Shown here: positions 1 to 12,984 of the stretch, piece by piece | How the letters are laid out: each line of letters starts with the position of its first letter | Numbering within the stretch: position 1 is the stretch's first letter | Source of the DNA: Voacanga thouarsii | Lineage: Eukaryota; Streptophyta; Magnoliopsida; Gentianales; Apocynaceae | DNA: 64,000 nt | NCBI GenBank assembly: GCA_026120185.1 | Contig: JANUWF010001059.1 | Coordinates: 45,001-109,000 of the forward strand | Direction: 5' to 3' | Notes under the pieces: model-generated | What the model saw: only the letters and a program-made list of their open reading frames with translations | Told to the model about the DNA's origin: nothing | Database searches by the model: none | Translations under genes and position numbers: made by a program

Positions 1-1762
1 CCAATTGAGGAACCAAGAGGAACACTATCGAATGTTCCTATACAAACTAAGCATCGCTGTAGTGGGAGGATTACAAGAGTTTCAAAAAGGTGGACTAAAG
101 AGATCTATGATCTAGTCTCTAATCATCAGGAATCAGATCTCACTAGATACGAGGAGGCTATTATTGATGCTAATGCAGATAAATGGCAGCTAGCCATAAA
201 TGCCGATATTAAGTCCATGTATCTCAATCAAGTCGCGATCTTGTCACTATGCCTGATGAGATAAAACACATTGGGTGTAAGTAGGTATACAAGAGGAAGA
301 GAGGTGCGGATCGAAATGTTGAAACCTATAAAGCAAGGTTGGTTAATAAAGGTTATACTCAGAAAGAATGGATCAATTATAAGGAAACCTTTTCAATAGT
401 AGCCATGCTTTATTCTATCTGAATTCTCATAGTCATTGCATGTCATTATAACTACGAGATATGGAAAATGGATATCAAGACGGCCTTCTTAAATGGCTAT
501 CTTAGTGAAGACATCTATATGTCCCAACCAGAAGGTTTTGTTACTAGAGGTCAAAAACAAATGGTCTGTATGCTTAAGAAGTCCATCTATGGACTTAAGC
601 AAGAATCATGAGCATGGAACAAATGTTTTGATGAAACTTTGAAAGCTTATGGTTTTATTCAAAGCGTTGATGAACAATGTGTGTATAGGAAATCAGACAA
701 TGGCAAAGTGATTTTCTTGGTACTTTATATAGATGGCATTCTACTAATTGAAAATGATGTAGGGACATTGTCATCCATTAAGATTTAGCTATCTATTCAA
801 TTTAACATGAAAGATATGGAAGAAGTTAGCTATATTCTAGGTATTAAACTTCTTAGAGATAAGAAGCAAAGAATGTTAAGCTTATCCCAATCTACTTATA
901 TTGACAAGATATTGGTCAAGTACAACATGGATCAATGTAAATGGGATATTATACCCTTTAGATATGGATTATCCTTATCTTCCAAGCAGTGTCCTTAGAC
1001 ACAGGAAGACAAGCAGAAAATGAGCAGGATCCCTTATGCTTCGGCTGTAGGAAGTCTTATGTATGCTATGCTTTGCACTAGGCCAGATATCTGCTTTGTA
1101 GTAGACATGGTAAGTAGATATCAATTAAACCTGGGGGAAGCTCAATAGCAAGCAGTAAAGCATATACTCGAATATCTCAAGAAAACGAGAGATTATATAC
1201 TTGTATATCGTGTTAATGATTTGGTTAATATCGGCTAATACAGACTCAGACTTCCAGGCAGATAAAGATGAAAGAAAATTCACTAATGGATATGTCTTCA
1301 GTTTGTCTGGAGGAGTTATTTTATGGAGAAGTATTAAGCAATCTTACATTACTGATTCCACTATGGAAGCTGAGTACGTTTCTGCTTCAAAAGCTTCTAA
1401 AGAAGCTGTGTAGCTCCAGAAGTTTCTCACAAAACTTAGAGTAGTACCGCACATGGATAGGCCTTTCACGATTTATTGTGACAATACTAAAGCGGTGTCA
1501 TAATGCAAGAAACCACGAAACCATAGAAGGGCATGAACTTCTGGGCAACACCGAAGCGGTACTGCACATAAAGAGGAAGTATCACCTCATTCGGGAGTTC
1601 ATCCAGAAATGGGAGATTGTGGTCGATCAAATTTCCTCTGTCAACAATCTGATGGATCCCTTTTATTAAGTCTTTAATAGAAAATGTGTTTTTTAGACAC
1701 TTAGATGTCATAGTGGTAGGCACTTGTGGACTTTTTTAGTCTTTGTAGTGCAAGTGGGAGAT
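1..1762 (+). pseudogene. Copia I pol remnant (reverse transcriptase and RNase H)
   Basis: This is the 3' part of a Ty1/copia polyprotein, readable only by shifting frames and passing stops. The reverse transcriptase is recognised by MDIKTAFLNGYLSEDIYMSQPEGF-like text around 470-540, SIYGLKQ near 585 and LSQSTYIDKILVKYNMDQC around 880-940. The RNase H part (TDSDFQADKDERKFTNGYVF, MEAEYVSASKASKEAV) lies at about 1240-1410. The catalytic YVDD box reads YIDG at 726-737, so the second metal-binding aspartate is lost. The integrase and gag would lie upstream, outside the window. The 3' end abuts a polypurine tract and an LTR, so the element's orientation is certain. The copy is dead. Confidence 0.93.
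1752..1762 (+). other. Polypurine tract of copia I
   Basis: AAGTGGGAGATT directly precedes the LTR start TGTTGG at 1763. This is the usual plus-strand priming site layout of plant copia elements, and it fixes the left edge of the 3' LTR. Confidence 0.8.
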
Positions 1763-2575
1763 TGTTGGAATATATGTCCTTAACGACTATGTATTCTATA
1801 TAAACATATTGCAATAAAATATTTATTCATTCAATTTAGTTTGCTTCTTATATTTTTTCACATTTAAAGGCTAAGTATGACAAGTAATAGTCTATGTGTT
1901 GGGTCGTTCTTTACAGTAAGGTATAGACCATGAGTACTTGTCATATAAGTAAAATTGAGTTCTTAATCGTTTGATGCAACTAGGCAATTCATCAAGGCAA
2001 GACTATTAGGCCATGAGATCCAAAAAGGAATGGTTTACCTTGAATCAGTGAGTAGTTCACTCACATCACTGGCATAAGCGTATTTCGAATATATAGAACT
2101 GGACCTGTAGTAGTGGTCTTTCTTAAAGTACTATAATTATAGAGACCAGACTATTACTGCTACAGCATGGACGGATACCTTCATACTTGAGTATGAGTTG
2201 GTGGTCTGGCGAAGCTAGGGTTTTTTACTTTGATATATGTTAGGTAAGATTTCTTTTGTGAGATTAAAATCCTTGTATGTTAGGTGTATTACCCTAGTTA
2301 GTTAAGATAGACTCATGTAACAGAGTTTCTATACTTCACTTAGTGAAGTTAAATCACCCCCTTGTGATTGTCCAAGATAATCTAATAATCTAGGGCCCTG
2401 GGAAAGTTACTCTAGAATGTGTGCTTTTGGGTAGCTTCCAATGATAAGCAAGTACATTAAAGTGAGCCATAAATTATTAGACTAGAGATCTAAGGATGGT
2501 AAATGTCTTTGAGATAGATGTTAGTACATTTATCCTGTCTCATTGATGGGTGTTACATAAAGGGGTATTTCTGTC
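1763..2575 (+). repeat. Copia I 3' LTR, first segment
   Basis: The LTR begins TGTTGGAATATATG after the polypurine tract. It shares long stretches with the other copia LTRs here, such as the block around 2140-2210 and the 'ccctgggaaa' block near 2400. It breaks off at 2575 because copia II inserted here; the last five bases, CTGTC, are the target duplication. The LTR resumes at 37300. Confidence 0.88.
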
Positions 2576-4215
2576 TGAAGGCCTAGAAAGGGGAAAACAC
2601 AGAGTACGCAGCGGAAGCAAAAACTGAAAAAACTAGAAAACCTGAAGAACAGGAGAACCCGAATAGAGCTAGCACCGGCACCGATCCCACTCTGGCGGGA
2701 CTCCGAGGTTAAAAATTTCTAACCTTTTCTTCTTCTTCTCAAACATGGCTGGACCAGAATGTGTACAACTGGGGTAGGTGTGCTGGTGGAAACCTCTGCT
2801 GCGATTCCTGCAAGCCTCTTAATCCATCTTTACATGTATGTCAATACCAACCTTTCGATCTTCCAATATATGGCCTGCCTAATTCCTTTTGGTGAACAAC
2901 ACACAGACTAAGGAACTTTTCCTGGAGAGAGAGGTGTCTCTTTTTTTTTTTACAGAGAAGAAGCCGTGAAAAAAATAACATTATATTCTATTCTCCTATT
3001 TAACCTAAATAAAACCCTAGGTTAAACTAGACTGGCCCATTGGACTCTTAGTTTAGCCTTTTGGACTAAATTAATTATTCTAATTAGAACCAAGAAAATG
3101 GCCTGATTAATAATTAATTTTCTAGCCCAAATAAACTAGTCTAATTAAAAAGTCATATTAGTTTAGTCCTAGGTTAATCTTTAATTATTCAAACTAGGCC
3201 AAAGCCCTGAATAATTAATTAACCCACTAAACTAATTTTACTTAATTCTCTCTCTCCATGGACCTTTATTTTATTCTAACCCAACAATTAAATCAGGCTA
3301 CTTAAATAAAATAAATTCCATTTAATTTAAAATCAATTCCTTAGCCTGTATTTAATTAGAACGGACGGTCTATAATGGGGACCAAAAGACACACCGCCTT
3401 GGCTACTAAAATGACCAAAATACCTTTTCCATATAAATAGTTATATTTTGCATTTTAAATATTTTCTAATATCACCATAAGGAAATATTGACCCCAAGGA
3501 TAATGCTGTGTTAGCAAAGTCTCTGACCTACAAGTGTAATGACTAAAATACCATTCTATACATCATCGTACATTTAGAGAGGAATAAGTGTAGTAACACC
3601 TCTCTAAATGACATCTACCATTCTTAGGCTTCTAGTCCAATGATCTATGACTTCCTAGATTATTTCAACTTTCCAAGAGAGCTACCCTAAAGCAAACATC
3701 CAAGTCATGTTTCCCAGGGCCCTGGATATTTAGATCACTTAGACAACCACAAGGGGCGATATAGTATAGAAACTATCTTGTACAAGTCTGTCTTAACTAA
3801 CTAGTCCCACATACCTAACATGCAAGTATATTGGCCCTACGATAGAACCTCAACTATAGCATATCAAAGTACATGCTTCCAGCTTCGTCAGACCACTAAC
3901 TCATACTCAAGTTGTAGAGTACTAGTCCACGCTGTAGCAGTAGTAGTCTAGGTTTTTACCATATAGTACTTTTAGAAACCACTACTACAGGTCCTATTCT
4001 ATGTATTTGAAATGCGCTTATGTCATGAAGTGAGTGGACTACTCACTGGCTAAAGGTAAGCCATTTCCCATTTGAAATTCACAACAAAACAACCTAGACA
4101 TGACGAGATTCTCATTCTCATCAAGCAGTTAAGAACGAACGTTTATGTGTTAAGTAACCCATGATCCATACTTTACTATGAAAGACCTCTATTCACATGG
4201 ACTACTTATTTAGTA
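2576..4215 (-). repeat. Copia II 3' LTR (U3 end missing)
   Basis: This copy matches the copia II 5' LTR (19658-19887 plus 35715-37294) block by block, for example the AATTAATTAACCCAC region near 3215 and 36160 and the gcgatatagtatagaaac region near 3760 and 36700. Similarity stops at about 4215, where the other copy continues for about 130 bases to its TGTTGGG terminus. The loss is best explained by a deletion that also removed the end of pol and the polypurine tract. Confidence 0.85.
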
Positions 4216-5942
4216 TCTTAGGCTCGTATCCTATACGGCACAGTGGAAAATAAAACGAGATACCATCCCAAGACCCGCCTATGTGTGAAAACATGACATA
4301 AAGATAATAAAGCTAGCAGCTTTTTACCTTTGTTTGATTGTCCGAAGAACAAAAATTTCTTCTTTAAGTTGAGGCGCAATCCAGCAATCCTCTAGATCCA
4401 ACTTCACGAGAGTGGAGCGTCTAACCACTATAATCACAGTATGTGATTATCTCTAACAATAATCCACACAGAGGGATACTCAAGCACCAAAATTTCCTGT
4501 GCTAGCAGAAAAAAGTGGCGACTAGGGCTGTTTCACGTTTTCAGCAAATCGAGAAAGAGAGAGAAGAACGTTGGTTGTGTGTCTAGGGTTAGAGATTTCG
4601 TATGTTGTGTATCAGCTAGGGTTTCGTGTCCCTTCAATATGTTACACGAAAATACTTGCTGAAAAATCCTCCATCCCAGAATTCTAAAACAGTTAGAATT
4701 CCCTAATTCTAATTGGAAACATCAAGTTCTCACAATTACAATTTGGACTACAAATTATAACTAATTATAATTTGTCCACAACAACTTCTCTTTTCTCTCA
4801 ATTAACCCCACTATGTTATCCAATAACATCTTGAGTATATAATCCTCGATTGTGTGTGACCTATTAGGTTTCTCAGCCAATTAGTAGAGAACATGAATTA
4901 ACCCAAACGTCTTTGAGATTAATAATCCATAATTAATTAGAATTAATCCTATTAATTCTAGTCAGGATTGATTTATTAATTCATTAATTAATAAACCCAT
5001 ATTCCTAGATCATGAGCAGTATCTAGCAACACATCATGACCACCGAAGAGTCCAAGAAGTTAAGTGGCTTGACATAAACCCTTCAATAACAAACTTCAGT
5101 GCAATTAACTCTTTTCACCATACAATATCTCATTCGGTTTGGAGTACGGAATTAGTGTCAACTCCCTCCAAAATTAATTCTAGCCCGAATACAATAGTAC
5201 TTGTACCAAGAACCCACTACTCTAGATGTGTATCAATTGGAACTATTTCCAATACACAATCACCTTGGCCAAGGACTTCTCGAGTAGTAATTCCTACAAG
5301 TGGCCATGAGATATTCGCCCCTACTATTAGGAGTGGTGAATCCTTTATTGACCCTCTCAACTACTTTTATTTACCTCACAATGTACCCAATATCCATCCC
5401 ATAAGCGGCCCTCGATCGAGCTCCGGAGATTAGAATCAAAGTACAATGCTCAGCAAACAACGTACCTTAGAGATCTCAAGTCTAAGAATACTTGCACATT
5501 TGCTATATTCAGATTATATTACTAGCACTAAATAGTTATCCATGTGATTATCTCAAAGCTAGGTCATCCAATGAACTTGTTCCATTAACAAGCATACATG
5601 TGTTAACTTTGAGTATCTTAATACTCACAGATATGAGAACCACCGCCTGATCAAATCAAGAAGTCTAACACATGCTAGTCTTAACGCATTAATGATGTCC
5701 TATCTTATTAGTACTATGACAAGGGATTATTTAAGTACTAACACTATATGGTGTAGTAGGAATCTCATATCTTGATCTCTATCATGATTTCCTTAACATA
5801 GTGTTGTACTAGGGACTTTATCGAACAGTTATATTACTTAAAAGTAAACAAAAAAAACTATAAGATAAATAATGCCTTTTATTAAAATAAAATGCGTCAT
5901 ATATAATGTACAAGTGATTACCTCTAGGGTACAACACTAACA
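4216..5942 (-). repeat. Partial LTR of another copia family inserted in copia II pol
   Basis: Read on the minus strand, it starts TGTTAGTGTTGTACCC at 5942, exactly where the copia II RNase H reading (TDSDF) stops making sense. It runs about 1.7 kb to an abrupt join with the copia II 3' LTR at 4215/4216. No matching duplication for the right flank CTAAT is present on the left, which fits a deletion across the left boundary. The ORF-like stretch at 5155-5433 lies inside it and has no recognisable domain. Confidence 0.6.
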
Positions 5943-7690
5943 CTAATAATACAGAGAAATCGGAGTCTGTGTATCTTGTAGGAACCAAGTCATCAGCTTG
6001 TAAACCAGCATATAATCTCTTGTTCCCTTGAGGTACTTGAGAATATGCTTTACAGCTTACCAATGAACCTCCCTAGGGTTTAACTGATATCTGCTAACCA
6101 AGCCTACGGCAAAGCAGATATCTGGCCTAGTACATAGCATGGCATACATGAGACTTCCCACAGCCGAAGCGTAGGAAATCCTACTCATTCTGTCCTTTTC
6201 TTTTTGAGACTTAGGACAGTCCCTTGAAGAAAATGACAACCCATATCTGCAAGGAATCAGAGCTCCCTTGCATGAGTCCATGCTGTACTTGGCCAGCATC
6301 TTGTCAATATATGCCGCTTGGGATAATCCTAACATTCTCTGCTTCCTATTTCTAAAAAGTCTAATCCCGAGAATGTAGCTAGCTTCTCCCAAGTCCTTCA
6401 TACTAAATTGACTAGACTACCAAACCTTTGTAGATGATAATGACCCTATATCATTTCCAATGAGTAGAATATTATCCATATAGAGGACAAGAAAAACCAC
6501 ATTTATGCCTTTAAGTTTCCTATACACGTATGGTTCATCCTCATTTTGAATGAAATCGTAAAACTTTACAGTCTCATTAAAACGAATGTTCCATGCTCTC
6601 GAGGCCTGCTTAAGTTCATAAATGGACTTTTTAAGCTTGCAAATCATATGTTCTTGGCCTTCAGCAATAAAGCCTTCCGGTTGGGATATATAGATGTCTT
6701 TGCTAAGATGGCCATTTAAAAATGCCATCTTGATATCCATTTGCCATATCTCGTAGTCATAATGACATGCAATGGCAAAGAGGATATGAATGGACTTAAA
6801 TATGGCTACCGGGGAAAAGGTTTCCTCATAATCGATACCCTCTTTCTGAGTATACCTTTTCGCCACAAGCCTAGCTTTGAAGGTTTCAAGCTTCCCATCT
6901 ACTTATACCCACTTACACCCAATGGGTTTTATCCCTTCAGGTGAAGCTACAAGATCCCAAACCTAATTGAAGTACATAGACTCAATCTCGGCTTTCATTG
7001 CTTCATGCTATAGATTTATATCGGCATTAGCAATAGCCTCCTCGTATCTAGTGGGGTCTTGTTCTTGATAGTCGGAGACTAGCCCGAAAACTTCTCCAGT
7101 CCATCTCTCCGGAACCCTAGACACTCTCCTTAAGTTCCAACCTAGTTGAACCTTTCGTAGACGTACTCTGATCATCCTCTAAGTATCCAGCATTGGTACT
7201 TACTAGTACTTTCTGCTCCTTAGGATGATAAAAGTAATCACCCTTTATCCCTTTTGGATACCCAACAAAATAGCATAATTCTAACCTTAGTTCTAACTTG
7301 TCTTCATTGACCAGTACATAAGCTGGACAACCTCTTATCTTGAGATGATTCTGACTTGGCTTATACCCTATCTACATCTCATAGAGAGTCCCAAGAAATG
7401 ACTTGGAAGGCACCAAGTTCAGAATGTATGCCGCTATTTCCAAGGCATATCCCCAAAAAGACACTGGAAGAGTAGCATGAGACATCATGCTTCAGACCAT
7501 TTCCATCAATGTCTTGATCCTTCTCTCAGATACTCCATTCTGCTGGGGTATCCCCAGTGTAGAGAGTTGGGATACTATCCCATGATGTACCATGTAGTCC
7601 TTGAATTCACCCAAAAGGTACTCTCCACCACGATTCGATCGTAAAGTCTTGATCAATTTACCTTCCCAAAAATTTCTAGTAAACTTGCGA
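5943..7690 (-). pseudogene. Copia II pol remnant (integrase C-terminal part, reverse transcriptase, start of RNase H)
   Basis: On the minus strand the order is integrase C-terminal half (IKTLRSNRGGEY near 7640-7600, QQNGVSERRIKTLMEMV near 7540-7490), then reverse transcriptase (QMDIKMAFLNGHLSKDIYIS near 6740-6690, LYMDNILLIGND at about 6490-6455), then SYASAVGSLMYAMLCTRPDI near 6170-6115. RNase H is cut at TDSDF (about 5955). The catalytic YVDD box reads YMDN at 6471-6482. The longest open pieces are 6417-6866 and 6057-6401. Upstream, the integrase breaks off near 7690 where a gypsy LTR fragment joins, so the integrase catalytic start and the protease are gone. Confidence 0.92.
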
Positions 7691-8510
7691 AAATCTGTTC
7701 AGGATTTTCCAACCGTATTCCTTCTTCAGCATTGTCCAAAACCTCCACCATTTTTCTGTACAAACTCCCCATGAATAGCCATGAACTAAGCTTCATCATC
7801 TTCCCCAGCATTCTGCTCAAAAACCAGTCCTATGGCTGTCCTAAAATATCTCCATCAATCACTCCAATAAAACCATTGATTGAAGTCCAAAATTTTAGCA
7901 ATTTATTTTAGTAACCTTCCATGAATTAAACCTCAAACAACCAAAAAAATCCTTCACTCTTGTACATCATATTTTTTGGCCACTCTAAAGCTCCTTCAAC
8001 CATCATTCATCTCAGTAAAAATCACAGACAAACAGCCGGCTATTGAAGCTTCCAAAAGCTCTCCATTGACCAAGATCTTCTTACCATATTTTGTTTCCAA
8101 AATTGGTTCCCTAAAATATTCTTTTTGAATTTTAAACAACCAGCTTTCCTTTTCCTTTCAAACCAGAAAATTCAATTGCCAAAACCCTCTCAAACAATTC
8201 GGCCACCCTATTCCCACAGAATTTGGGCCAGCTTCAATCAAATTCTCTCCATTCTCTCCAAACCAAGAGCATCAAGAACACATACTAGCATTCTCATGCC
8301 TAGGACCACTCTAAACCTCTCCAATCTTCCCCAAAAACTCCATATCACACCTATTCAACCCCTTGAAACCACTTCTGCAATTTTTAACATCAAATACCAA
8401 ACTCAAAGTCTCTCTTTTGGATCAAAAACCAGAATTTTCTTGAAGGCTCAAGAACACCTTCAAGGTAAGCAAGATCAATCATCTCCATCTTCACTCATCT
8501 TCAACTCCTA

Positions 8511-8552
<42 letters not shown>

Positions 8553-10937
8553 TAATGAACTCTCTTTTTTTCTTTTCCTCTCTCTCTCTCTTTCTTTCTC
8601 TCTCTCTCTCTCTTGGCTAAATGGTTACTTCAACCATGGCCATATTTCCCTCTTCTCTCTTGGCAGATCAAGTCTCCTAAGAGTAAGGATTCCTTTCGAA
8701 ACTACTCCAAGGTAGTCATCAATCAAGTAAGCCTCTTCAACCTTCTCTTTAAATTCTAGATTCATATCTCTAGGATGATATTGGAAGGGGATGGATTATG
8801 ATTGAGATTCGTGCATGTGTTGTTGTGTTGAAATTGAGATTGAACCATGAATAAATGTGTGTATATGATAGAGATAGGATTGATGCATGAGATGATTTGT
8901 CTTAGTTGCTTGCATGGCGTTTTAGGGTTTTGTTGCATGCTCTTCTTGTCGTGAGTGGTATGGTTGAATAAATAAGTTAGAAATTATGTCACCTTTAGTG
9001 AATAAGGTTTATGTTCATGTATTCTTGTTAAGGCCGTGATTATAGTTATGTTAGTAGAGTTTGGATCATGTCTTGGTAAATTTAGATCTATGCCTTTTTT
9101 CATGATTTGGATATTTTGTTGATTGGTGTAGAGTGTATGTACATGATTATGGTTAGCAATAGCAATTATGATTATGACCTTGTTGTCCCTAAGCTAATTT
9201 AATTCCATCAATAAAATGATTATTACTAAAATTTCTTCTAGTGAATTTCGAAAACCCTAGGAAAATGTGGATTTGGTCTCTTATATAAAATAATGATATT
9301 TTAGTCAAATAAATGATAGCTTTTATTTAAGAAATAAAATATATAGATATTATATAAAATAAAAAAATAGAAAATAATAATAAAACCTTTTATATAAATA
9401 TTCATAATAGGTAAAATATTAATTTTATAAGTCTTATATTCAAAACTACTATTAAAATTTATTTATTATCTTTCAATTGAAACCATTAAAATTTACTTAC
9501 AACTAATTTTAGTTACCAATTATTTTCTAACGATTAATTATTAGTAGATTATTATTTTAAATAATACTATCTAGGACCTAGGACCCTTCATCAAATAAAC
9601 TCTAATTTATTTTTAACAAGAGGTAAACCTTCAACTTATTAGTACCTAATTCCCTAAACCCTAATTATTTTAATATCAAACTAGACTAATCTTATAAACC
9701 CTTTATTTATAGCCTTAAAGCTTGGGACTCTAGGATCATGATTGTAGTAAGTTGAGCTAGGATTATTTGTGAAAGTGAATTTTGGCTTGAGCTTAATTAC
9801 GGCTTATATTTACCCCAGGCGGGTTAGGTCAGCTGTTGGAGACCTTTATTTTATCTCGAGCTAAGGATCAGGTAAGCTCCTACATAAAACCTGTTTGATG
9901 CAAAACGATTACTATGGCAAGCTAAATGTAGAGTGCGTGGACACTCACTTCTGTTAAGGCAATTGAAGATTATCTTCTTTCTTATTTCAGGCAAATAAAT
10001 TATTTGAAAATCAAGGGGCAGTTTTACTCAAACCCTAAAGCTCTTTCTAAAACCAGATTTGCCCCAACCTTTGGAAATCCTTAATTGTCATTTTCAAGTG
10101 AAACTATGTTTTATTCATTTTTCACCAAGTGGAATAAATTACGTTGAGTACTTAATAAGGGTGGACTGCTAGGACTAGTCTTTGAAGGGTTAGGGTAAGT
10201 CTTTCAGTAGGTGGCCACCTTTGAGGGGTGACTCCTTCCCGGATAAAATGTCAGTCCAGTTGGTCGTGCCGGTCCGAGCTAGTAGTTTTCAGTCAAGTGG
10301 ACTGTGTGTTGCCGAAATGGACAACCGGTTTTGTTTGGGTATAGAGAAGGAGGAGTATCTTACCCGATAGGCCGATCACCTACCTTTTTGTCAGTCTGCA
10401 CAAAGTGTGGCATTCTGACCATTGTATGGTTATTGGGCCTAACGTGTGGTAACCCATGACCACATTTTGAGTGGTTGATTTTATTGAACATGTATGGTTG
10501 GAAAAGCTAAAACACCACTCTTGATTTTGACTATTGTTTATTGCTTGCCAGTATTTCTCTTATGAAGATTTTACATCTTGCATTCACGAATTGGTTTCAC
10601 TGGACACTCAAAGCACACACGGACTTACTAAGATTTTTTTTTCTCATCACCCTTTTTACCATGATTTTAGGTCGATCCTACTGTGGGGATGAGTAGCTAG
10701 TTGTTGCCTGCCTTGGAAGATTTTCTTATATTTATTTTGTGAAATGCTTTGGGAGTTGAGAGTGAACAATTTCTATTTTGGATTTATTTTTGAATTCTTA
10801 GATTGTAATAAGTTTTAAGTTTAAAGTATTATTTTATTTCTATTATTTTGATTGTGTGACCTAGTTATAAAGTCCCCTTGTCCTTTGGACGGGGCGACAT
10901 CTCCGGCCCTGTTGGGCCTAGGTAATGGGGTGTTACA
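7690..10937 (+). repeat. 5'-truncated LTR of a Tekay-like gypsy family
   Basis: The right end, GGTGTTACA at 10937, and the GC-rich block before it (10880-10930) match the ends of the other gypsy LTRs at 17049 and, inverted, 19888 and 29410. Internal landmarks also match the LTR at 12741-17049: the CT-rich tract, the 'taagctcct' block near 9870 and the 'gtggactgtgtg' block near 10300. By comparison about 1 kb is missing on the left. The left boundary is approximate. The ORF at 8125-8511 lies in this LTR and shows no protein signature. Confidence 0.78.
8515..8613. repeat. AT and CT microsatellites in a gypsy LTR
   Basis: A pure (AT)n run covers 8515-8551 and a CT-rich run covers 8579-8613. The CT run recurs at the same LTR position at 14662-14693 and, as GA on the other strand, at 21944-21963 and 31703-31722. 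Confidence 0.95.
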
Positions 10938-11660
10938 GTTTGTCTTTGGGCTGGGTCTTGCGCTGGTCCGCTGCATTGCCCTTCTTCTTCTTGAACTTTT
11001 TGGGCTTGGGCCCAATTCTAGAAGAAGAAGTCTTAGCAATCATAGCCTTTTATTATGGCTTCATGACCTTCTTCGCCATCTAGAGTTCGTTCATCAACTC
11101 AGTTAAACTCATGTTTAACTTATTCATGTTGTAATTCAACTTCAACTGAGTAAAAGAACCGGTAGAGATTCGAGAACCATGTCCACTTGACTCTCGGGGT
11201 CAATAACAGCCCCTAAGATTTCTGCCTCCTCGAAAGCAGTAATCATCTTGAGCATATGCCCTCTGACTGATGCTTCCTTAGCCATCTTAGTGTTAATGAT
11301 AGTTCAAAGAGCCTCCTGCCTTGCGAGCCAGCTCTTATCCGCAAACATTCTTAGCTAATGATTGACTTACGTCGTATGCAGAAGCCATGTGCTCATATTT
11401 TGACTGGAACATATTAGACATGGAGGCCAACATGTAACAATGAGCCGTCTCATCAGCCTTCATCCATGCCTTCTCAGCCTCACGCTCCTCAGTGGTGGAA
11501 CCCTTCCCGATAACAAGGCAGGTTTCGTAAAAGACATACTAATACTCTTTCGTTGTGAGTATTATGTCCAGGTTCCTCTTCCAGTCCACATAGTTTAGTC
11601 CCTTAGCTTATGCTCTCTGAGAATAATGGCTAATGGACTAAAAGAACCTCCCACCATTTC
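10938..11660 (-). pseudogene. Copia II gag remnant
   Basis: Minus-strand reading with frame changes gives typical copia gag text: TTEEREAEKAWMKADETAHC (about 11500-11440), MFQSKYEHMASAYDVSQSLA (about 11420-11360), RGHMLKMITAFEEAEILGAV and VIDPESQVDMVLESLPV (about 11270-11170), then KLNYNMNKLNMSLTELMNEL (about 11145-11085) and a lysine-rich tail (about 11000). The CCHC zinc knuckle expected next is absent because the sequence joins the gypsy LTR at 10937. Several stops and frameshifts show it is not translated as a whole. Confidence 0.87.
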
Positions 11661-12740
11661 TGAAAAATCGAAAATAAAAGAAAAAGATTTAGTTTGTCAA
11701 AACAAAACAAATTTGTGCACTTTATCCTTATTATCAAAACTGATAATAATTTATTTGGCTCTTAGGAAAACTAACATAGCTTGTTGAAAAGATTAACAGT
11801 TCCCTAAGCTAAGTGTGTTAACCACCACAAATTAATTTCCTTTCTAGGTAATGATCTAGAAGATAACTCCATCGAGGAGATGGTCGTTTCCTCTCATTTC
11901 TTATGGACATACCTCGCACTATAACCTCCAACGTGGGCTGGCCGATCATAGTACACATCCTGGGTTATTATTTATATCCCTTCATTAGATCTAGATCCTT
12001 ATAGTACCCCCATCCTATATGAGTTCACTCCTAGGGTGACGCGAGGGGACCAACGATCTCCAATGAGGATCGTGATGGAAGCCGTGGGGCCATTGGAACC
12101 CCTCTCCCACATAGTCTTTTAAAACAAGGGTTTTTCTGAAAAAAAAATATCCATTTGAAAATTTTCATTAAATTTTCCCTTTAACTCAAAAATAAAATAT
12201 CTAATTTGAGAGATTTTTCCATAGACTAATTTTATTTAAGTTAAAAACTTAATGATTTAAAAAATTTTCCAATTAAAACTTTGTAGAGACTTTGGTCTCA
12301 AGTTTATTTGACAAAACTATTTTTCTTGTGCCAAAAATAAAATAAAATGGCTTTCTATTTTAACTTACAAAAATATCTAAATCCAATATATTTTCTATGT
12401 CAATGATTAAATCCTTTGAGAAAATATCTAAGGGTTAATTTTTGTTCAAGTTAAAATAACCATTTAATTTTTAGAAAAATGTTTTCTTTGTCAAAAATAT
12501 TCCCAAAGACTTTGGTCTTTGAGAAACCGTGCACATAGGTACTTAGAAAACAAATAGCATGCTAGAAAACAGTAGACGTTTTCATACTTTTCTATTTTTA
12601 AGCCTAAGTGCCCAGATAATAGAATTAAACATATTAATTAATTAATTAATTAATGATCTTGTTTAATCCTAAAATCCCTTACTAATATTTTTCATGCAAA
12701 AATATTCCATGAATATTAACTATTGCAAAAATATTAACTT
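11661..12740 (-). other. Copia II leader, inner part, no gene seen
   Basis: This stretch between the gag start and the solo gypsy LTR has no convincing coding region on either strand. It belongs to the long untranslated leader of copia II, because the leader continues at 17050 after the solo LTR and its AACTT duplication. It contains an ATTA/AATT run at 12632-12655. Confidence 0.6.
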
Positions 12741-12984
12741 TCCAAAACCCCACCTAAAGCCAACCCTAAAGTAAGGAGGTGGGGATGCATATCATATCAT
12801 TTTGCATGGATATATATATTTTTGAATGATTTTATGTGCTTTAGAAATATGATTTATAGGTTAAAAGGCTAAGTTATGCTTATTGAGTAGGAAGGGTAAA
12901 ATGGTAATTTTGCTTGAGGTCAAAATAGGAGGATAGCTTGAGGATTAAATAAAAGGAATATTTGGGTGAGAAAATAAGAACAAG

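Noticed and set aside
5155..5433. 92-codon ORF on the plus strand as a gene
   Set aside because: It lies inside a partial copia LTR, antisense to it, with no domain and no supporting context.
8125..8511. 128-codon ORF as a gene
   Set aside because: It is part of a truncated gypsy LTR; the composition is Ser/Pro/Leu-rich CT-biased sequence, and the frame is not kept in sister LTRs.
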